Under the pieces are notes generated by a model. That model was not told the DNA's origin. It saw only the letters and a list, made by a program, of their open reading frames with translations, and did not search any database. From Lachnospiraceae bacterium (lineage in GTDB: Bacteria > Bacillota > Clostridia > Lachnospirales > Lachnospiraceae): a stretch of DNA of 58,513 bases. Positions 39,575-48,510 of the stretch are shown piece after piece (within the stretch, counting starts at the first letter, position 1; the number at the start of each line of letters is the position of its first letter). The translations under genes were made by a program, and so were the position numbers. The stretch spans positions 1 through 58,513 of the forward strand of contig JAFVCL010000002.1 of the NCBI GenBank assembly GCA_017479285.1, read 5' to 3'.

Positions 39575-40862
39575 TCTCCAAAAGCTTATCCACGCTCACA
39601 AGTTTTACACAGAGGACAAACAGGTCGGTTGCCTGCGCCATCTCCTCAGGCGAGGGGAATGAAGGTGCGATGCGGATATTCTTATCCTCGGGATCCTTTC
39701 CGTAAGGGAAGGTCGCTCCCGCACCCGTAAGGGTAACACCCGCCTCCTTGCACTTTGCCACGATTGCTTTCGCACATCCCGGAAGCGAATCAAAGGAGAT
39801 AAAATATCCTCCGTTGGGCTTTGTCCAGCTTCCGATGCCAAGTCCGCCGAGCTCCTCCTCGAGGACCCGCTCCACTGCCTCAAATTTCGGGCGCATTGAA
39901 TCGGCATGCTTTTTCATATGAGCCTTCACACCCTCAATATCCTTGAAAAATCTCACGTGTCTTAGCTGGTTGACCTTGTCGTAGCCGATAGTCTGGACCG
40001 TCATCGACTTCTTTATCCAGTCAAGGTTTGCGGGTGAGGAGGCAACAGCCGATATTCCGCCGCCGGCGTAGGTTACCTTTGATGTGGAAGCAAATACATA
40101 GGCAAGATCCGGGTTTCCGGCTGCCCTGCACTCTTCAAGTATATCAAGGATATTATCCTGCTTCTCGGGCTCATCATAAAGGTGGTGTATCGCATAGGCA
40201 TTATCCCAGAAAATCCTGAAATCCTCAGCGGCGGGCTTAAGGGCGGCAAATCTCTTTACCGTCTCGTCGGAATAGCTGTATCCCTGGGGATTTGAATACT
40301 TGGGAACACACCAGATGCCCTTCACCGACGCATCATTATTTACATAATTCTCAACCACATCCATATCGGGGCCGTTGGGAGTCATGGGAACAGTTATAAG
40401 CTCTGCACCAAAATACTCCGTAACCCGGAAGTGTCTGTCGTAGCCGGGTGCGGGGCAGAGGAATTTTACCTTATCAAGCCTGCACCAGGGGGTATGACCG
40501 TTTACACCGTGTGTATAGGAACGGGAGACGGTATCAAACATAATATTAAGACTCGCGTTTCCACATACAATAACAGATTCCGGATCCTTTACACCCATAA
40601 TATCCGCCATAAGCTTCTTAGCCTCGGGAATACCGTCCATCACGCCGTAGTTTCTCGTATCGGTGCCGTTTTCCGCAAGAAGACTGTCACCCTCGGATAT
40701 TGCGTTGAGAAATCCGGCTGAAAAGTCAAGCTGTGCAGGGCTGGGCTTTCCTCTTGACATATCAAGCTTAAGGCCTTTCCCTTTTGCGTCCTCGTACGCT
40801 TTTTCAAGCTCGCTTTTAAGTGCTGTAAGTTCTTCATGCGTCATTTCGCTGTAGGCTTTCAT
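39567..40862 (-). CDS. PLP-dependent aminotransferase, aspartate aminotransferase type (Asp_aminotransf family)
   Basis: A 431-residue fold-type I enzyme. The long N-terminal helix (MTHEELTALKSELEKAYEDA), LDMSRGKPSPAQLD, the PLP lysine in STSKVTYAGGG, and NPQGYSYSDETV match the MocR-unrelated aspartate aminotransferase subgroup Ic. It moves the amino group between aspartate and 2-oxoglutarate. Start follows GGAGTGACCACATTCT. It is first in a two-gene operon with the NUDIX hydrolase. Confidence 0.9.
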   Translation of the reverse strand: MKAYSEMTHEELTALKSELEKAYEDAKGKGLKLDMSRGKPSPAQLDFSAGFLNAISEGDSLLAENGTDTRNYGVMDGIPEAKKLMADIMGVKDPESVIVCGNASLNIMFDTVSRSYTHGVNGHTPWCRLDKVKFLCPAPGYDRHFRVTEYFGAELITVPMTPNGPDMDVVENYVNNDASVKGIWCVPKYSNPQGYSYSDETVKRFAALKPAAEDFRIFWDNAYAIHHLYDEPEKQDNILDILEECRAAGNPDLAYVFASTSKVTYAGGGISAVASSPANLDWIKKSMTVQTIGYDKVNQLRHVRFFKDIEGVKAHMKKHADSMRPKFEAVERVLEEELGGLGIGSWTKPNGGYFISFDSLPGCAKAIVAKCKEAGVTLTGAGATFPYGKDPEDKNIRIAPSFPSPEEMAQATDLFVLCVKLVSVDKLLENA

Positions 40863-41009
40863 AGAATGTGGTCACTCCTCTTGTTTATTATTGTATACAA
40901 TCATACAAATATACACTGTGCCTATTCTACAACAGAAGTACATATTCATTCAATAGGTAATTTTGATTTATTTTAATGAGTATATATACAGATTTATGTA
41001 TAATTTGGC

Positions 41010-41042
41010 AAAAAAATGCCACTACCTTGCGGTAATGGCATT
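41010..41042 (-). terminator. Terminator after rny
   Basis: AATGCCACTACC (41015-41026) pairs with GGTAATGGCATT (41031-41042), one mismatch, 4-nt loop; the minus strand continues with a run of seven Ts. Confidence 0.85.
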
Positions 41043-41082
41043 ATTTGCTTTAAGTAATGTTTGACAAAAACTGTAGCTATGA

Positions 41083-42126
41083 TTACTTTGCATAGTCAGT
41101 CACACGGCTTTCGCGAATGACATTGACCTTGATCTGTCCGGGATATTTCATCTCAGCCTCAATCTGCTTTGAAATATCACGCGCAAGCAGAACCATATCG
41201 GTATCCGATATCTGCTCTGGGATAACCATAACTCGAACTTCTCGTCCCGCCTGAATAGCAAAAGACTTTTCTACACCTTTGAAATTGTTGGAAATATCTT
41301 CCAGCTGTTTTAAACGGCTGGTATAAATCTCGAGAGTCTCTCTGCGGGCTCCCGGTCTTGCCGCGGAAATTGTATCAGCGGCCTGTACGATACATGCGAT
41401 AAGTGAAGTTGCTTCCACATCTCCGTGATGAGACTCAACGGCATTGATAACCACCGCGTTCTCCTTGTACTTGCGGCACAGCTCAGCGCCAAGCTGAACA
41501 TGGGAGCCTTCCATCTCGTGGTCCACAGCCTTACCGATATCGTGCAGAAGTCCTGCACGCTTGGCAAGTCTTACATCAAGACCAAGCTCGGAAGCAAGCA
41601 GTCCGGAGAGATGTGCAACCTCGATAGAATGTTTAAGAGCATTCTGCCCGTAGCTTGTACGATACTTCATGCGGCCGAGGAGCTTAACCAGCTCGGGATG
41701 AAGACCATGTACACCGACCTCGAGTACGGCAGCCTCGCCTTCCTCTTTGATCGTCTGGTCCACCTCTTTCTGTGCCTTCTCGACCATCTCCTCGATTCTC
41801 GCAGGATGGATGCGTCCATCAACAATGAGCTTTTCGAGGGCGATCCTTGCAACCTCGCGGCGCACGGGATCAAATGCAGAAAGAACGACTGCTTCGGGAG
41901 TATCGTCTATGATAAGCTCTACGCCTGTCATAGTCTCGAGAGTACGGATATTTCTTCCCTCTCTTCCTATTATTCGTCCCTTCATCTCGTCGTTAGGAAG
42001 CTGTACAACGGAGATCGTTGTCTCGGAGACATGGTCTGCAGCACATCTCTGGATAGCAGTTACGACATATTCCTTCGCCTTCTTATCCGCTTCCTCTTTT
42101 GCCCTGTTCTCCATTTCCTTGATCAT
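41083..42126 (-). CDS. rny: Ribonuclease Y, C-terminal part (KH and HD domains)
   Basis: This 347-residue reading frame holds the RNA-binding KH domain ([15 protein letters not shown]) and the metal-dependent HD phosphodiesterase domain ([21 protein letters not shown]) of RNase Y, the membrane endonuclease that starts mRNA decay in Firmicutes. It is in frame with the N-terminal part at 42211-42657, but 28 codons and one TAA lie between. The methionine at 42126 has no convincing ribosome site, so separate initiation would be weak. If expressed alone, it would lack the membrane anchor. If TAA is read through, or is a sequence error, the full protein has the normal length of 524 residues. Confidence 0.85.
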   Translation of the reverse strand: MIKEMENRAKEEADKKAKEYVVTAIQRCAADHVSETTISVVQLPNDEMKGRIIGREGRNIRTLETMTGVELIIDDTPEAVVLSAFDPVRREVARIALEKLIVDGRIHPARIEEMVEKAQKEVDQTIKEEGEAAVLEVGVHGLHPELVKLLGRMKYRTSYGQNALKHSIEVAHLSGLLASELGLDVRLAKRAGLLHDIGKAVDHEMEGSHVQLGAELCRKYKENAVVINAVESHHGDVEATSLIACIVQAADTISAARPGARRETLEIYTSRLKQLEDISNNFKGVEKSFAIQAGREVRVMVIPEQISDTDMVLLARDISKQIEAEMKYPGQIKVNVIRESRVTDYAK

Positions 42127-42210
42127 CAGGGCTTCGTCATGTCTGACTTCATCTTCAACAATTTTCAGTAAGTACTCTTTTGCCAGTTCAGAGGTTAATC
42201 CGGAAATTCT

Positions 42211-42213
42211 TTA
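42211..42213 (-). other. In-frame TAA stop codon inside rny
   Basis: The minus strand reads CTG TAA AGA ATT TCC, where RNase Y proteins have Leu-Glu-Arg-Ile-Ser. A single G-to-T change in GAA explains it. The frame stays open on both sides and the flanking residues ([21 protein letters not shown]) are family-typical, so it is a point nonsense change and not a frameshift. Confidence 0.9.
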
Positions 42214-42657
42214 CAGTTCCTGCAATCTTTGCTCATTCAGCTTGGAAAACTCTTCCTTCATCTTGTTGAGATTTTCTTCCCTTGCTGAAAGGCTTTGCTC
42301 ACGACGCTCTATTGCGTCCGTCTTCTTATCGATCGCTTCTTCCTTCTGCTGAATCCTGTGTTCGCTCTTGGATACCTCCGCGCGGCGTTCCTTGACCTCC
42401 CGGTCAGTCTCGTTCTTTATGCGGATAGCTTCCTCCTTCGCCTTGAGAGCGGATTCACGCTTCTCAGCTTCAGCAGTTTTCAATGCTTCATCTATTATCT
42501 CTCTGGCCTTATCCTCGGCTGTTCCGATTGTTCTGGAAGCCGATTTCTTGAGGTAGTTGCTTGTTATAAGTACTGCCAAAACAGCAGTAATTATTATCAC
42601 GCCAGCGAGAATGCCGATGAATGCGACCAAAGGAATTGACATTGGTGGCATACGCAT
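42211..42657 (-). CDS. rny: Ribonuclease Y, N-terminal part (membrane anchor and coiled coil)
   Basis: 148 residues: one transmembrane helix (about 9-30, LVAFIGILAGVIIITAVLAV) and a long charged coiled coil (AEKRESALKAKEEAIRIKNE, RRAEVSKSEHRIQQKEEAID) that normally dimerises RNase Y at the membrane. The frame ends at a premature TAA within the coiled coil. Alone it has no nuclease activity and could act only as an anchor. It lies 94 nt after recX on the same strand, as in many Firmicutes where recA, recX and rny are neighbours. Confidence 0.8.
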   Translation of the reverse strand: MRMPPMSIPLVAFIGILAGVIIITAVLAVLITSNYLKKSASRTIGTAEDKAREIIDEALKTAEAEKRESALKAKEEAIRIKNETDREVKERRAEVSKSEHRIQQKEEAIDKKTDAIERREQSLSAREENLNKMKEEFSKLNEQRLQEL

Positions 42658-42751
42658 TACAGGAGCACCTCCTTATTTAATTTTCATAGTACAACATTGT
42701 TATTTTAATCGTTTGAGATAGTTATGTCAAGTATTTAAGCCGATGCTCATC

Positions 42752-43363
42752 TCATAAATCGCCGAGGGCGCTCCGTATCAAATCCGGTGAAAATCCCCGT
42801 CTCACAAGAAAACCGTATTGCCTGGCCCACTCTGCGGCCGTAGCGTTTCCGGAGTCAAATCCTCTTTTCCTGAGAAGTTCTTTTATCTGCCCGGACTCGT
42901 CCTGTCTAAAGCCCTCCTCCTCGCAATTATCAAAAGCGCTTTCAATGATTTCCGTGGAAATACCCCTTCTTATAAGATCCTGTTTAATCCTCATCCGGCT
43001 CTTATCCTGAAGGTGGATTCTTATATATTCCTCTGAAAGCCTTTGGTCGTCAACATATCCGTATGAGTCCACATAATCTACGGCTTCCTCCACAAGCTCC
43101 TCGGGATAATAGCTTTCCCTAAGCTTATTCTTAAGCTGCGCGACCGAGTAGGCATGGTTTTTCAGGAGATTCATCGCTCTAAGCTTTGCCCTTTTCGGCA
43201 GAAGTTCTTTCATTATTTCATTGTAGATTTCCGGAGCCAGCTCCTTACCCTCCGAGATATTAAATCGACGAAGTTCGCCCCTGTACAAAACAAAGGCGAA
43301 CTCCTCGTCGAGCCATACACGGCTTCTTTTTTTATCCAGAGGAAGTATCTGCGTAACAAGCAT
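42752..43363 (-). CDS. recX: RecX, regulator of RecA
   Basis: A 203-residue helical protein that binds RecA filaments and limits their growth. The tandem three-helix RecX repeats are visible (AKLRAMNLLKNHAYSVAQLK, KNKLRESYYPEELVEEAVDY, SRMRIKQDLIRRGISTEIIE). The start MLVTQILPLDKKRSRVWLD at 43363 is chosen because GAGGTTATC precedes it and the family begins there; a longer frame running back into recA codes for unlikely basic sequence. It is 19 nt after recA and shares its SOS-controlled promoter. Confidence 0.9.
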   Translation of the reverse strand: MLVTQILPLDKKRSRVWLDEEFAFVLYRGELRRFNISEGKELAPEIYNEIMKELLPKRAKLRAMNLLKNHAYSVAQLKNKLRESYYPEELVEEAVDYVDSYGYVDDQRLSEEYIRIHLQDKSRMRIKQDLIRRGISTEIIESAFDNCEEEGFRQDESGQIKELLRKRGFDSGNATAAEWARQYGFLVRRGFSPDLIRSALGDL

Positions 43364-43382
43364 GATAACCTCTACCACCCTA

Positions 43383-44492
43383 TTATTCTTCTGCGGACTT
43401 TGAGCCCCTTGTTCCTCTGCCGGATGTCTTTGCGGCAGAAGCCGTCTCCTCACCCGCTGCCTCACCGTTTGCGCCCGCCCCGGCTCCGGCCTTTTCTCCG
43501 TTAAGTCCGTAATGATCACGAACCTTGGCCTCGACCTCAGACATAAGGGCAGGGTTGTCCTTAAGATACTGCTTTGCGTTCTCCCGTCCCTGTCCGATCT
43601 TCTCGCCGTTATATGCATACCACGCACCGGACTTCACAATAATATCCGCATCGGCTGCCTTGTCAAGAATATCTCCGGCTGTGGAGATTCCCTCGCCAAA
43701 CATTATATCGAATTCCGCTTCCTTAAACGGAGGTGCCACCTTGTTTTTAACTACCTTTACCCTTGTGCGGTTACCGATGACTTCACCGCCCTGCTTTATG
43801 GACTCGATGCGGCGCACATCAAGTCTGACGGATGAATAAAATTTAAGCGCGCGGCCTCCGGTGGTGGTCTCGGGATTGCCGAACATTATACCGACCTTCT
43901 CACGAAGCTGGTTGATGAATACGACTACACAGTTGGATCTGCTTATAACCGCGGTAAGCTTTCTGAGGGCCTGGCTCATAAGTCTCGCCTGGAGTCCGAC
44001 ATGGGAATCTCCCATATCTCCGTCAATCTCCGCCTTTGGAACGAGAGCAGCTACGGAATCGACTACAACAATATCAACCGCTCCGGAACGGACCATGGTC
44101 TCAGCGATCTCAAGAGCCTGCTCACCGTTGTCAGGCTGGGAGATGTAGAGATTATCTAGATCCACACCGATATTCTTTGCATATACGGGATCGAGCGCGT
44201 GCTCCGCATCGATAAAGCCGGCGATACCGCCTCTCTTCTGGACTTCCGCTATCATGTGCAGAGTAACGGTGGTTTTACCGCTGGACTCAGGTCCGTATAT
44301 CTCCACGATTCTTCCCTTCGGAATTCCCCCAAGTCCGAGAGCGATATCAAGACTTATTGATCCGGTAGGGATAGTTTCAACATTCATCTGGGCATTGGGG
44401 TCGCCCAGTCTCATTACCGTACCCTTGCCATACTGCTTCTCAATCTGGCTAAGGGCTGCCTCAAGAGCTTTTCTCTTCTCTTCGTTTTCCAT
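43383..44492 (-). CDS. recA: RecA recombinase
   Basis: A 369-residue ATPase that forms filaments on single-stranded DNA, drives strand exchange and triggers LexA self-cleavage. Walker A GPESSGKT at 67-74, [10 protein letters not shown], the L1/L2 region ([36 protein letters not shown]) and the conserved C-terminal domain are complete. The last 30 residues are Ala/Gly/Glu-rich and less conserved ([14 protein letters not shown], then [11 protein letters not shown]). Start follows AAAGGAGATTCTATA. Two LexA boxes lie upstream. Confidence 0.98.
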   Translation of the reverse strand: MENEEKRKALEAALSQIEKQYGKGTVMRLGDPNAQMNVETIPTGSISLDIALGLGGIPKGRIVEIYGPESSGKTTVTLHMIAEVQKRGGIAGFIDAEHALDPVYAKNIGVDLDNLYISQPDNGEQALEIAETMVRSGAVDIVVVDSVAALVPKAEIDGDMGDSHVGLQARLMSQALRKLTAVISRSNCVVVFINQLREKVGIMFGNPETTTGGRALKFYSSVRLDVRRIESIKQGGEVIGNRTRVKVVKNKVAPPFKEAEFDIMFGEGISTAGDILDKAADADIIVKSGAWYAYNGEKIGQGRENAKQYLKDNPALMSEVEAKVRDHYGLNGEKAGAGAGANGEAAGEETASAAKTSGRGTRGSKSAEE

Positions 44493-44509
44493 TATAGAAT
44501 CTCCTTTTG

Positions 44510-44523
44510 GGAACGAATGTTCG
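44510..44523 (-). promoter_or_regulatory. LexA (SOS) box, proximal, upstream of recA
   Basis: CGAACATTCGTTCC on the minus strand matches the Gram-positive SOS box CGAACNNNNGTTYC; it lies in the leader, 18 nt before the ATG. Confidence 0.75.
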
Positions 44524-44535
44524 CTTTCTTATACG

Positions 44536-44564
44536 AGAATAAAACATTCGTTCGATTTTGTCAA
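44536..44564 (-). promoter_or_regulatory. recA promoter with embedded LexA box
   Basis: TTGACA (44559-44564), 17-nt spacer, TATTCT (44536-44541). A second SOS box, CGAACGAATGTTTT (44541-44554), fills the spacer, so LexA binding would block polymerase directly. Confidence 0.8.
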
Positions 44565-44815
44565 TCGTATTTTTGAAAAAAATCAAAAATCCTTTTTATT
44601 TTACAATCCTAAAATACACCTTTTTGAGAGTAATATATTCCTCTCTATCATGTTTTTCCCAAAAATACCGGCAAAATTCACCTTATAAACAGGGTAATGC
44701 TCCCGCGGTTTAGGGATAATAACACGAAAGGACCTGCCCCCGCAAGTCCTCCCGGATAAAATTTATATTCTTTTTATACACGCCGGACAAAGTCTGTCCC
44801 GGAAAGGACACCCTG

Positions 44816-45589
44816 TCAATCCTCATCCTCGTTTCCGAAGGTAACACGGCTGTAATACTCGAGCATATTGTGTCTTAAGAAGGAGAGAGCCGCCGCAGTC
44901 GCAGCTTCGCGTATCTCATTTCTCTCACCGATAAATCTGGCCTCGGTAACCTTGACCTTCCCCTTTATGCAGCACCCGATAAAGACAAGTCCCACAGGCT
45001 TTCCCTCCGCCGCATCGGGCCCCGCATTTCCGGTAACGCTTAGACAGATATCAGCCTTTGTTATCCCTGCCAGACCCTTTGCCATATCCATTGCGGTCTC
45101 GGCGCTGATAACGCCGTATTTATCGATGGTGCTTCTCCTTACGCCGAGGATCTTTCTCTTGGATTTATTCGAATATGTGATGTATCCGGATTTGTAAACC
45201 TCCGACACCCCCGGAACATTGATAAGCCTTGCGCTGACCATTCCTCCGGTACAGGACTCCGCGCACGAAACCGTAAGGTTGTTGGCAAGCAGAAGGTCAA
45301 CCACGGATTTTTCAAGCGTGATCTCCTCATCGGTCGTATATATATAGGAACCGAAAAGCTCCTTAAGCCGGGAAATAACCGGCTTGATAAGCTTTCTCGC
45401 GGACTTTTTGTCCTCTGAAGCCGCCGATACCTTTATATGAACCTCTCCCACGAGACTCGTAACGGAAACTTCCGTATCCCCACTATCCGCAAGAATGTCT
45501 CCGATCATTGCAAGAACCTTATCCTCGCTTATGCCACAAATTTTTACGGTTCTGGAGTAGGTATCCCCTCCGGATTTATCCAGTTTCAT
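44816..45589 (-). CDS. cinA: CinA-family protein, short form (nicotinamide-nucleotide amidohydrolase domain)
   Basis: A 257-residue protein. Residues about 90-250 form the CinA C-terminal domain, which deamidates NMN (PncC activity): AESCTGGMVSARL near 110, YSNKSKRKILGV, SVTGNAGPDAAEGKPVGLVF. Residues about 12-85 match the small alpha/beta domain that precedes it in full-length CinA (RTVKICGISEDKVLAMIGDI, GSYIYT). The N-terminal MoaB-like ADP-ribose/FAD pyrophosphatase domain of the usual 410-residue protein is missing. It belongs with the recA region, as in many Firmicutes (pgsA, cinA, recA order). Confidence 0.88.
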   Translation of the reverse strand: MKLDKSGGDTYSRTVKICGISEDKVLAMIGDILADSGDTEVSVTSLVGEVHIKVSAASEDKKSARKLIKPVISRLKELFGSYIYTTDEEITLEKSVVDLLLANNLTVSCAESCTGGMVSARLINVPGVSEVYKSGYITYSNKSKRKILGVRRSTIDKYGVISAETAMDMAKGLAGITKADICLSVTGNAGPDAAEGKPVGLVFIGCCIKGKVKVTEARFIGERNEIREAATAAALSFLRHNMLEYYSRVTFGNEDED

Positions 45590-45610
45590 AGTAATCTCCT
45601 TGTACTGCGT

Positions 45611-46216
45611 TTACTGCATGAGAACCTTATGATTCTTTATAACATAATCCACAAGTGATATGATGGTCAACGCCACCGCGACATACATAACTATCGTTGT
45701 TAATACTCCATAGAAGGGAATATAAGGGCTGAGGTCAAGGATTGCCATAATAACAAGTGTCATTTGCATTGTGGTCTTCCATTTGCCCCAGTAGCTTGCA
45801 GCTATGACGATTCCGGCATCCGAAGCCACAAGTCTGAATCCGCTAATGATAAACTCCCTTGCGATGATAACGATAACCACCCACGCGGGAACCCGTCCCA
45901 TTTCGACCAGGCAGATAAGCCCGGAGCACACCAGCACCTTGTCCGCCAGCGGATCCATAAACTTTCCGAAATTCGTAACAAGGTTGTAGTGTCTTGCTAT
46001 CTTGCCGTCAAAAAGATCCGTCAAGCTGGCGAACAAAAAGATAACATCTGCTACTATACATGCGGTAAAGAAATGCTTTTCCCCATACCAGCCTGCGTTT
46101 GCTCCCAAAAGGGCAAGCACGAAGGGGATTATCAGCACCATCCTGAAGCTTGTAAGAATATTCGGAACATTCCAGATTTTAGTCCCTTTATTTTCCTTGT
46201 TCCCGGTATTATCCAT
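45611..46216 (-). CDS. pgsA: CDP-diacylglycerol-glycerol-3-phosphate 3-phosphatidyltransferase
   Basis: A 201-residue membrane enzyme that makes phosphatidylglycerol phosphate from CDP-diacylglycerol. The CDP-alcohol phosphotransferase signature is complete (DLFDGKIARHY then GKFMDPLADK), with about five hydrophobic helices. ATG at 46216 is preferred: GGAG lies 9 nt upstream, while an in-frame TTG at 46231 has none. It overlaps the end of rimO by 8 nt and so is translationally coupled to it. Confidence 0.95.
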   Translation of the reverse strand: MDNTGNKENKGTKIWNVPNILTSFRMVLIIPFVLALLGANAGWYGEKHFFTACIVADVIFLFASLTDLFDGKIARHYNLVTNFGKFMDPLADKVLVCSGLICLVEMGRVPAWVVIVIIAREFIISGFRLVASDAGIVIAASYWGKWKTTMQMTLVIMAILDLSPYIPFYGVLTTIVMYVAVALTIISLVDYVIKNHKVLMQ

Positions 46217-47537
46217 TATATATTTCTCCAATCAGATCATACTCATTCGAATCGGTGATAAGCACCTTCACAAGATCCCCGGACACAAGATTTGCCGTGG
46301 TATTAAGGAAAAGATATCCGTCCACATCCGGTGCGTCGCGATACGTTCTGGCTACATAAGTATCCTCATCCGCGACCTTTCCCTCTATCATAACAGTTGT
46401 TACTGTACCTATCAGCGATTCATTTTTTTCAAAGGATATCGCCTGTTGAAGCTCCATGAGCTCGCCCCGTCTGAACTCCTTTGTCTCCTCCGGTATCTGA
46501 TCCGGCATGCCGGCAGCCACCGTGTCCTCCTCACGGGAGTATGGGAACACTCCCAGTCTGTCAAACTCAATATCATTTACAAAGCGGTACAGTTCCTCGA
46601 AATCCTCCTGGGTTTCCCCCGGAAATCCGGCGATAAGGGTAGTCCTCAGCGCAATATCGGGAATCCTCGTCCTGAGTTTTTCCACAACCTCCCGCAGCTG
46701 CTTTTGGTTTGTCCACCTTCCCATCCGCCTTAAAACATCATCCGAAGCGTGCTGGACGGGAATATCAAGGTAATGGCATATCTTGCTTTCCGTCGCTATC
46801 GTCTCAATAAGTTCATCTGTTATTTCTTCGGGATAGCAGTAAAGTATCCTTATCCAGTAGATTCCCGGTATCCCGCAAAGCCTGTGGAGTAATTCCGGCA
46901 ATGCCTTTCTGCCGTAGATATCCTTTCCGTAAAGGGTCGTCTCCTGTGCCACAAGGAGAAGCTCCCTTACCCCGTCATCCGCAAGCCGGGCTGCCTCTTC
47001 AAGCAGTTCCTCCATCGGTACGGAGCGGTATCCTCCACGAACCTTCGGTATTATACAATATGTGCAATTCTTATCACATCCCTCGGCTATCTTCAGATAA
47101 GCGAAGTGTCCGCCGGTCGTCAGTATCCTTTTCGCCTTGACAACCGGTGAAGAATCAAGGGGCATAAAGGTGTTGCAGGCCTTCCCCTCCAGTATTTTGT
47201 CAAGAGTATCCGCTATAGACTGCACCGACATCGTTCCCACAAGAGCGTCCACCTCGGGGATTTCTTTCTGGATTTCTTCCTTAAAGCGCTGGGACAGGCA
47301 TCCGGCTGCGATAAGCGCTTTAACCTGTCCGCTCTTTTTAAGCTCAGCCATCTCAAGGAGCGTGTTAATGCTTTCCTCCTTGGCATCACCGATAAAACAG
47401 CAGGTATTTACTATAACAGCCTCTGCCTCAGACTCTTCGTAGGTAAACTCATATCCTCTCCCGGAAAGTATTCCGAGCATTTTTTCGGTATCAACGAGAT
47501 TCTTGTCGCAGCCGAGCGAAACCATCAATATCTTCAT
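46209..47537 (-). CDS. rimO: Ribosomal protein S12 methylthiotransferase
   Basis: A 442-residue radical-SAM methylthiotransferase that modifies an aspartate of ribosomal protein S12. The N-terminal UPF0004 domain carries cluster cysteines C10, C46 and C80, the radical-SAM motif is C154-C158-C161 (CDKNCTYC), and a TRAM domain ends the protein. SLGCDKNLVDTE is the RimO form and distinguishes it from MiaB. It starts after the rpoZ terminator and is coupled to pgsA. Confidence 0.95.
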   Translation of the reverse strand: MKILMVSLGCDKNLVDTEKMLGILSGRGYEFTYEESEAEAVIVNTCCFIGDAKEESINTLLEMAELKKSGQVKALIAAGCLSQRFKEEIQKEIPEVDALVGTMSVQSIADTLDKILEGKACNTFMPLDSSPVVKAKRILTTGGHFAYLKIAEGCDKNCTYCIIPKVRGGYRSVPMEELLEEAARLADDGVRELLLVAQETTLYGKDIYGRKALPELLHRLCGIPGIYWIRILYCYPEEITDELIETIATESKICHYLDIPVQHASDDVLRRMGRWTNQKQLREVVEKLRTRIPDIALRTTLIAGFPGETQEDFEELYRFVNDIEFDRLGVFPYSREEDTVAAGMPDQIPEETKEFRRGELMELQQAISFEKNESLIGTVTTVMIEGKVADEDTYVARTYRDAPDVDGYLFLNTTANLVSGDLVKVLITDSNEYDLIGEIYNG

Positions 47538-47555
47538 TATATAATCCTAATCCGT

Positions 47556-47600
47556 AAAAAATGCCGAAACAGGAAATCCACTCCTTTCCCCATTCCGGCA
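47556..47600 (-). terminator. Terminator between rpoZ and rimO
   Basis: TGCCGAAA (47562-47569) pairs with TTCCGGCA (47593-47600), one G-T pair, 23-nt loop; TTTTTT follows on the minus strand. Confidence 0.7.
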
Positions 47601-47606
47601 AATTCA

Positions 47607-47843
47607 TCAGTCCTCTATACTCGGAAGTATTGAAACCTTACCGTCGTTGATCTCCTTAACCGCGATGGAAAGAGGTTTGTCATCCTCCTGTCCAGCAAGC
47701 TGAGGGTCACCGCTTACAAGCTGTCTCGCTCTCTTCGCGGACGCCATTACGATTGAATAACGGCTGCTTACAACAGGTTTTTCATCCTCTCCGACATCCT
47801 TATTGACCACATTCATAAGATCCACATAAGAAGGGTGTAACAT
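47607..47843 (-). CDS. rpoZ: RNA polymerase omega subunit
   Basis: A 78-residue protein of the omega family, which helps RNA polymerase assembly by holding the beta' subunit. YSIVMASAKRARQLV is the conserved helix (the usual form has RY.LV..aakRAr.l), and KPLSIAVKEINDGKV is the C-terminal strand. It follows gmk by 18 nt, the standard gmk-rpoZ order. Confidence 0.93.
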   Translation of the reverse strand: MLHPSYVDLMNVVNKDVGEDEKPVVSSRYSIVMASAKRARQLVSGDPQLAGQEDDKPLSIAVKEINDGKVSILPSIED

Positions 47844-47861
47844 TTTTTTATTCTCCTTTGA

Positions 47862-48485
47862 CTATTTATAAACTTTAAGCTGATCCTGCAATTCCGAGAT
47901 AAAGGTCTTCATCCGGACAGGCTCCCTGTGGGCGATGTCTATTATCGAATGAATCTCATCCACACATTTCTCAACTTCATCGTTGACAACTATATAATCG
48001 TAAGTGTCCATGCCGGCACTCTCCTCGGCTGCTCTTCCGAGTCTTTTTCCGATCTGCTCCTCGGTTTCGGTGCCTCTTCCTCTCAAACGCTTCTCAAGCT
48101 CGGCAGCGCTGGGCGGGGTAATAAATATAAGAAGACTTTCGGGAAATGCCTTTTTAATATTTGTGGCTCCCTGAATCTCTATCTCAAGGATAACATTGTT
48201 TCCCTTTTCAAGCTGCTCCTCAACATAGGCCTTCGGGGTGCCGTAATAATTGCCACAATATTCAGCATACTCAAGAAGTCCGTTTTCCGCAATAGTTTTT
48301 TCAAATTTTTCACGGGTTACGAAAAAATAATTCTTCCCCTCCACATCTCCGGGACGCGGATTTCTCGAAGTCATTGAAATCGATAACGCGTATCCTTCAT
48401 ATTTCTCGCGCAGTCTGTTGACCACCGTTCCCTTGCCCGCGCCGGCAAAACCGGATATAACGATCAGAATACCCTTTTTTTCCAT
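47862..48485 (-). CDS. gmk: Guanylate kinase
   Basis: A 207-residue enzyme converting GMP to GDP with ATP. The P-loop is GFAGAGKGTV (the usual form is GPSGAGKGT), followed by SMTSRNPRPGDVEGKNYFFV for GMP binding and the lid (RLRGRGTETEEQIGKRL). It lies between yicC and rpoZ; remA (DUF370), which often sits between yicC and gmk in Firmicutes, is absent here. Confidence 0.96.
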   Translation of the reverse strand: MEKKGILIVISGFAGAGKGTVVNRLREKYEGYALSISMTSRNPRPGDVEGKNYFFVTREKFEKTIAENGLLEYAEYCGNYYGTPKAYVEEQLEKGNNVILEIEIQGATNIKKAFPESLLIFITPPSAAELEKRLRGRGTETEEQIGKRLGRAAEESAGMDTYDYIVVNDEVEKCVDEIHSIIDIAHREPVRMKTFISELQDQLKVYK

Positions 48486-48510
48486 AACTAAACCTCCGAT
48501 GCCCTGCAGA

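Noticed and set aside
42127-42213. A frameshift explaining the split rny
   Set aside because: Both halves are in the same frame and the bridging 28 codons read as normal RNase Y; only one codon is a stop.
43364-43627. An 88-residue N-terminal extension of recX overlapping recA
   Set aside because: The extension is low-complexity basic sequence in the shadow of recA; a GAGG site and the family start lie at 43363.
44700-44815. Terminator for cinA
   Set aside because: A weak CCGG-GACA/TGTC-CGG pairing is visible on the minus strand, but it has a bulge and no T-run.
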